NCBI GenBank assembly: GCA_902459845.2
Contig: CABPSV020000534.1
Span: forward strand, 41 to 13,999
Length of the DNA: 13,959 nt
Direction of reading: 5' to 3'
DNA from: Hepatocystis sp. ex Piliocolobus tephrosceles
Lineage: Eukaryota > Apicomplexa > Aconoidasida > Haemosporida > Plasmodiidae
Positions 12,725-13,959 of this stretch are shown one piece after another; within the stretch, counting starts at the first letter, position 1; the number at the start of each line of letters is the position of its first letter. A program made the translations under genes and the position numbers. The notes beneath the pieces are model-generated. The model searched no databases. It worked only from the letters and a program-made list of their open reading frames with translations, and was not told the origin of the DNA.

Positions 12725-13155
12725 CAATTGCAGGTTACACGAATTCATTGAAGATGATAACATGAAAGAAAATAAAATTGATGATGAAAAAAAAGAAGAA
12801 GATAAAAACATTTTTAATTATTATGAATATATATATGAATGTATTCAAATATATATAGATGACGATACAGAAATATCTAATAAATGTTCTAAATTTCATT
12901 TACATTCACATAGCTTAAATAGTGATTACCTGAATAAATTGATAAATGTAAGCATTTACGTGTATCACATTCTTTTTTTTTGTTTTTTTTTGTTTTTTTT
13001 TATTAAACATGTCGTACTTTTTGGCGTCGTCTGTTATGTGTTTGTGCACATATACATACATTATTACAACTGTAGATAATATCTTCGTCTTTATTCATTA
13101 AATAAAATGCGTCCACATATGTACATATATACCACACCCACACATATATATCCCT

Positions 13156-13203
<48 letters not shown>

Positions 13204-13294
13204 TTAGGATGGAAAAAACAAAAAGTATTTGCAAAAGAAAAAACAGAAAGAAGCATATAAACAAAGAAGATTAACAATGAAAAAAAACAGCTGA
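819..13294 (+). CDS. SCC2: SCC2/Nipped-B-like cohesin loader subunit, 3 exons, 4003 aa
   Basis: Exons are 819-12529, 12734-12947 and 13208-13294 (12,012 coding bases including TGA). SCC2 is the HEAT-repeat ring of the nuclear SCC2-SCC4 cohesin loader; it contacts cohesin and DNA and stimulates cohesin's ATPase (family knowledge). Seen here: helical islands at residues 802-965 and 1332-1465, a PHD-like finger at 1582-1708, HEAT helices at 1908-2270 (VRE 2016-2018, SVR 2157-2159), helices at 2590-2790, and the Nipped-B C-terminal block at 3029-3125 and 3381-3520 (GFI..GKIAPSIF, then TD...IR). NIPBL has about 2,800 residues, so this is much expanded, mainly by low-complexity insertions. The N-terminal ~800 residues are Asn-rich; any SCC4/MAU2-binding site there is unrecognisable. 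A KKKRKK stretch at 2282-2287 is a candidate nuclear localisation signal. The start is the first ATG in this frame after a TAA at 747. No signal peptide or membrane segment is evident. The family call rests on remembered motif order, not a search. Confidence 0.85.
1146..1202 (+). repeat. In-frame 18-bp array, Asn-Ile rich
   Basis: Three units of AATAATAATAATAACATA plus AATAAT encode NNNNNI repeats (residues 110-128), just after a Lys-rich stretch (KKKK) that could be a nuclear localisation signal. The array has an exact six-codon period. Confidence 0.9.
2241..2366 (+). repeat. In-frame 18-bp array, DKLMEN x7
   Basis: Seven units of GATAAATTAATGGAGAAT (residues 475-516). The first six appear identical at nucleotide level and the last ends GTGCAA (DKLMVQ). 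Near-perfect identity suggests recent expansion. Predicted helical with an alternating charged/hydrophobic pattern. Confidence 0.95.
3045..3152 (+). repeat. In-frame 18-bp array, ISNG(D/T)N x6
   Basis: Six diverged 18-bp units (residues 743-778), e.g. ATA AGC AAT GGT GAT AAC and ATA AGC AAC GGT ACC AAC. The later copies share GGTACC. Lies at the end of the low-complexity N-terminal region, just before the first helical block. Confidence 0.9.
3222..3713 (+). other. N-terminal helical block of SCC2-like protein (residues ~802-965)
   Basis: After ~800 mostly low-complexity residues, the sequence becomes a run of amphipathic, Leu/Ile/Phe-rich helices (e.g. HILLYLILLNFEHF, DTVLVNLLDLCLLSF, VIINSINLLLKVF). 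Spacing resembles the first solenoid helices of NIPBL/SCC2. The block resumes after an Asp-Gly/Lys/Ser-rich insertion at residues ~1332-1465. The assignment is by position and helix pattern, weaker than for the HEAT and C-terminal blocks. Confidence 0.6.
4092..4163 (+). repeat. Asp-Gly dipeptide array
   Basis: GATGGC/GATGGA hexamers encode a strongly acidic DG/DD run (residues 1092-1115). It is flanked by Lys-rich stretches (4191-4220), giving abrupt charge alternation in the linker between the two N-terminal helical blocks. Confidence 0.95.
4386..4457 (+). repeat. 15-bp array, SSSKT x5
   Basis: Five units of roughly AGTAGCAGCAAAACC (residues 1190-1213), varying Ser/Asn and Thr/Ile. Ser/Thr next to Lys makes it a possible phosphorylation target; inference only. 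Confidence 0.9.
4605..4712 (+). repeat. 18-bp array, SGKKKQ x6, basic
   Basis: Six units of AGTGGAAAAAAAAARCAR type (residues 1263-1298) with K/Q, K/E and Q/R substitutions. Strongly basic linker directly before the second N-terminal helical block. A fourth array with exactly 18-bp period. Confidence 0.92.
4812..5213 (+). other. Second N-terminal helical block (residues ~1332-1465)
   Basis: Helices rich in Ile, Leu and Phe (IINYIVIEMIEKLL, LQFVVLDLIKCC, FVKNIIHIFLDII, CLFLLRFIFKYIF) sit between two low-complexity insertions. In SCC2 proteins the comparable segment precedes the PHD finger (plants) or directly precedes the HEAT block (animals, fungi). No catalytic residues are expected; this is scaffold. 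Confidence 0.58.
5562..5942 (+). other. PHD-like zinc finger, split by an insertion (residues 1582-1708)
   Basis: Visible ligands are C1582/C1583 with H1586, then C1595-x2-C1598-x4-H1603-x2-C1606, and finally C1705-x2-C1708. This follows PHD order, except that the first pair appears as C-x2-H and the gap before the last pair is ~98 residues instead of the usual few tens. Residue Y1703 occupies the place of the common Trp two residues before the last Cys pair. The inserted stretch is Thr/Glu/Asn-rich. PHD fingers typically read histone H3 tails, but a recognisable aromatic cage cannot be identified. Plant SCC2 proteins carry a PHD finger, whereas animal and fungal ones do not (family knowledge). 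A RING-like finger is an alternative reading. Confidence 0.65.
6477..6536 (+). repeat. 12-bp array, KKEQ x5
   Basis: Five units of AAAAAAGAGCAA (residues 1887-1906) immediately upstream of the central HEAT block. Likely forms a charged helix leading into the HEAT block (inference). The A-rich units make it prone to slippage. Confidence 0.95.
6540..7628 (+). other. Central HEAT-repeat block of SCC2 (residues ~1908-2270)
   Basis: The clearest family signature in the protein. A helical pair at 1978-2010 is followed by a HEAT B-helix beginning DNYLKVREFTLYIF (2011 onward). The next repeat has IKLSVRLISVKIL (around S2157-V2158-R2159) and a third has DNDTIKNTILEIF (from D2252). The same succession, Asp then VRE, then SVR, then an N/D-x-x-I-K helix, occurs in the cohesin-associated HEAT region of NIPBL/SCC2, the part that forms the hook. 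Two low-complexity insertions (around 2045-2130 and 2175-2235) separate the repeats. Confidence 0.82.
8412..8540 (+). repeat. 9/27-bp acidic array, DEK and DETGEE
   Basis: Units of GACGAAAAA and GACGAAACAGGCGAAGAA encode residues 2532-2574, an almost purely acidic linker before the middle helical block. Asp is GAC nearly throughout, unlike the GAT-rich surrounding gene. Other frames are also open across it, as expected of a 9-bp repeat without stop codons. Confidence 0.93.
8586..9188 (+). other. Middle SCC2 helical block (residues ~2590-2790)
   Basis: Dense hydrophobic helices (YILESWIYNLICLF, IMSILNIIIEIIP, VCELLSSIIPYC, YIQLLCSLHTYIF) follow the acidic repeat at 8412-8540. Their order matches the SCC2 region between the hook and the C-terminal block, where helices of similar length precede the conserved C-terminus. 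Assigned by order and composition. Confidence 0.6.
9519..9569 (+). repeat. 12-bp array, acidic DATD x4
   Basis: GACGCAACGGAT units (residues 2901-2917) encode an acidic, Ala/Thr-containing linker. Thirty bases further on, the chain switches to the strongly basic array at 9600-9683. Confidence 0.9.
9600..9683 (+). repeat. 12-bp array, basic NVKK/NAQK x7
   Basis: Seven units of AATGTCAAAAAA or AATGCCCAAAAA (residues 2928-2955). The same NVKK module recurs in the array at 10371-10472, 770 bp downstream in another insertion. Confidence 0.93.
9903..10193 (+). other. Start of the Nipped-B C-terminal region (residues ~3029-3125)
   Basis: Helices such as NVAMIVMQLLVDLFY, KCFFLLCICKIL and QKSFLYTLLQLI align in order with the helices of NIPBL that precede its conserved C-terminal HEAT pair. 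A long Lys/Glu-rich insertion (residues ~3148-3350) then interrupts the domain. It resumes near residue 3381. Confidence 0.65.
10260..10349 (+). repeat. 9-bp array, ETK/GTK x10
   Basis: Ten units of GAAACAAAA or GGAACAAAA (residues 3148-3177). The GAA-to-GGA change is carried by adjacent copies, a pattern expected when a variant unit is spread by local duplication. Confidence 0.93.
10371..10472 (+). repeat. Basic array, NVKK and SLSKNVKK units
   Basis: Three 12-bp NVKK-type units give way to three 24-bp SLSKN(V/M)KK units (residues 3185-3218). A Ser-x-Ser pair next to Lys recurs with a regular eight-residue spacing. Interrupts the Nipped-B C-terminal domain. Confidence 0.92.
10701..10859 (+). 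repeat. 9-bp acidic array, DEI/DEK x~17
   Basis: GACGAAATA and GACGAAAAA units (residues 3295-3347), ending in GEPGEIGE. Uses the same GACGAAAAA unit as the array at 8412-8540 and also prefers GAC for Asp. Lies just before the conserved C-terminal core. Confidence 0.93.
10959..11378 (+). other. Nipped-B C-terminal core (residues ~3381-3520)
   Basis: Begins ASFFIQNILDIL, then a helix ending LNHLYKEGF, then IQSGKIAPSIFCLC, then STDVKLKIRSEKII. In NIPBL/SCC2 the same order is seen: a helix ending in a Gly-hydrophobic-hydrophobic turn, a proline-containing helix, a Thr-Asp pair, then an Arg-containing helix that packs against it. G3425, P3434, T3443-D3444 and R3450 sit at those positions. This is the strongest evidence for the SCC2 assignment together with the central HEAT block. 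Confidence 0.8.
11991..12038 (+). repeat. 12-bp array, NNRT x4
   Basis: Four units of AATAACAGAACA (residues 3725-3740) with Asn/Glu/Asp changes at the second codon. In a Lys/Asn-rich linker before the last predicted helices of exon 1. Confidence 0.92.
12530..12733 (+). other. Intron 1 (204 nt, phase 2)
   Basis: Donor AA|GTAGGC and acceptor TTGCAG|GTTACAC, the latter preceded by a 47-base T tract. Removing it joins AA at 12528-12529 to G at 12734, giving an intact Lys codon (residue 3904). The following frame is then open for 71 codons, including bases 12735-12761 upstream of the first ATG in exon 2. Without splicing, the frame ends at TAG 12531-12533, inside the donor. The donor is weaker than consensus, but the acceptor is very good. 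The intron holds a run of 41 A (12537-12577) and a run of 47 T (12678-12724). Inferred, no transcript seen. Confidence 0.8.
12734..12947 (+). other. SCC2: Exon 2 of the SCC2-like gene (residues 3904-3975)
   Basis: The 214-nt exon reads on from exon 1 in frame. It encodes an acidic stretch (LHEFIEDDN, then Asp/Glu/Lys-rich), followed by a Tyr/Ile-rich, probably helical segment (NYYEYIYECIQIYI) and ending near NKLIN. Base composition is coding-like compared with the homopolymer-rich DNA on each side. A stand-alone reading from ATG 12762 to a stop at 13079 would run into low-complexity T-rich DNA translated as Phe-rich nonsense. Splicing at 12948 removes that tail. Confidence 0.78.
12948..13207 (+). 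other. Intron 2 (260 nt, phase 0)
   Basis: Donor AAT|GTAAGC is a good match to consensus. Acceptor TTGTTAG|GAT follows a 45-base T tract (13158-13202). The intron falls between codons, and removal continues the frame into 28 codons plus TGA. Internal DNA is T-rich, with CA/TA-rich stretches typical of non-coding DNA in this window. Inferred, no transcript seen. Confidence 0.78.
13208..13294 (+). other. SCC2: Exon 3: basic C-terminal tail and stop codon
   Basis: Twenty-eight codons and TGA (13292-13294). Twelve of the 28 residues are Lys or Arg (e.g. KKYLQKKKQK, YKQRRLTMKK). Such a tail could act as a nuclear localisation signal or as a DNA- or RNA-contacting tail; this is inference from charge alone. 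Short length makes the exon less certain than exon 2, but phase, acceptor and an immediate stop all agree. Confidence 0.72.
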
Positions 13295-13517
13295 AAAAAA
13301 AAAAAAAGAATAAGCAAATAACAAAATAACAAAATAACTAAACGAAAAAAAACACGTCATTATAGCAAGGTATTGGCTCATTAAGTGATATATATATATA
13401 TATATATATCTTCTTTTTTATCAAATGTTTTTGTTAAGTAACAAACACAAGTGATTTTGTAACACTTCATTTTGTTACATACCTAGCACTAGACAACAAT
13501 AATCTTACAAACGTACA

Positions 13518-13548
<31 letters not shown>

Positions 13549-13959
13549 CACTTTTTTACAATATCAAATAAAATACATTATATAAATGATGCTACAATTA
13601 ATTTCAAATAATTCGTTGTGTTATATTTTTACAACATGGTGAATTTTTCCATAAATTTTATTCGAAGTATATAAAAAAAAGAGTTAAAAAAATATATGTA
13701 TAATAAGATGGATATATCCTGTTTCTTTGTGTTTTATATTTAAAAGGCAAGCATCTTCTTTTTTTTTTTTATGTAATAGTATATGTTTTTGTAATTTTTT
13801 ATTAATATTTTTCTTTTTTTTTTTTACTCCTTTTTGTTGTTATATTTTGTCATATGTTGTATAAGATTAAATGTCATGCGTATATAATGAGATTTGTACA
13901 ATTGTTTTTATATGGACTATAAAAAAAAAAAAAAAAAAAACTTATTATTTTATAAAATA
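13295..13959. other. 3' UTR and downstream intergenic DNA, no gene seen
   Basis: A-rich after the stop, then a TA microsatellite (about 13389-13409), a T26 tract (13522-13547), several shorter T tracts and an A20 tract (13921-13940). AATAAA occurs at 13567-13572 and could serve in polyadenylation, but in DNA this A+T-rich the hexamer is expected by chance. No tRNA-like fold, conserved protein or long open frame is visible on either strand. Confidence 0.65.

Noticed and set aside
12762..13079. Separate small gene of 105 codons after the long frame
   Set aside because: Coding-like sequence continues upstream of its ATG to a strong splice acceptor at 12733. Its last third is homopolymer-derived and lies behind a good donor at 12948, so it is better explained as exon 2 plus intron 2.

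Overview
The window is eukaryotic and looks like a Plasmodium or closely related haemosporidian chromosome. The non-coding DNA is almost pure A+T, with TA microsatellites and T tracts of 26-47 bases. The protein is dominated by Asn, Lys, Ile and Tyr and interrupted by low-complexity Asn-, Lys- and Glu/Asp-rich arrays. Its introns are short GT-AG introns with long T tracts. The species cannot be named from sequence alone. A dictyostelid is a weaker alternative, because the Lys/Tyr/Ile-heavy composition fits it less well.

Layout: 1-818 is intergenic DNA plus 5' leader, containing a 14-bp minisatellite (107-218), a TA microsatellite and a CAA-rich leader. One giant plus-strand gene occupies 819-13294. 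An uninterrupted frame runs from 819 to a TAG at 12533, but I argue that this TAG lies inside an intron donor. The gene then continues through two more small exons (12734-12947 and 13208-13294). Splice phases match and the frame stays open throughout, giving a predicted protein of 4003 residues. 13295-13959 is 3' UTR and intergenic DNA with homopolymer tracts and no recognisable gene.

The protein is best explained as a strongly expanded SCC2/Nipped-B/NIPBL, the HEAT-repeat subunit of the cohesin loader. The conserved parts are islands of amphipathic helices: an N-terminal solenoid near residues 802-965 and 1332-1465, the central HEAT block near 1908-2270 with its VRE and SVR helices, middle helices near 2590-2790, and the C-terminal Nipped-B block near 3029-3125 and 3381-3520. 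A PHD-like zinc finger (C1582-C1708) lies between the early solenoid and the HEAT block, as in plant SCC2. It is split by a ~98-residue insertion. Between the islands sit at least a dozen tandem-repeat insertions of alternating acidic and basic character, four of them with an exact 18-bp period.

No second gene, RNA gene, mobile element or CRISPR array is visible. The most interesting features are the PHD-bearing SCC2, the mis-callable C-terminus, the A41/T47 inverted homopolymers inside intron 1, and the shared repeat modules in separate insertions.
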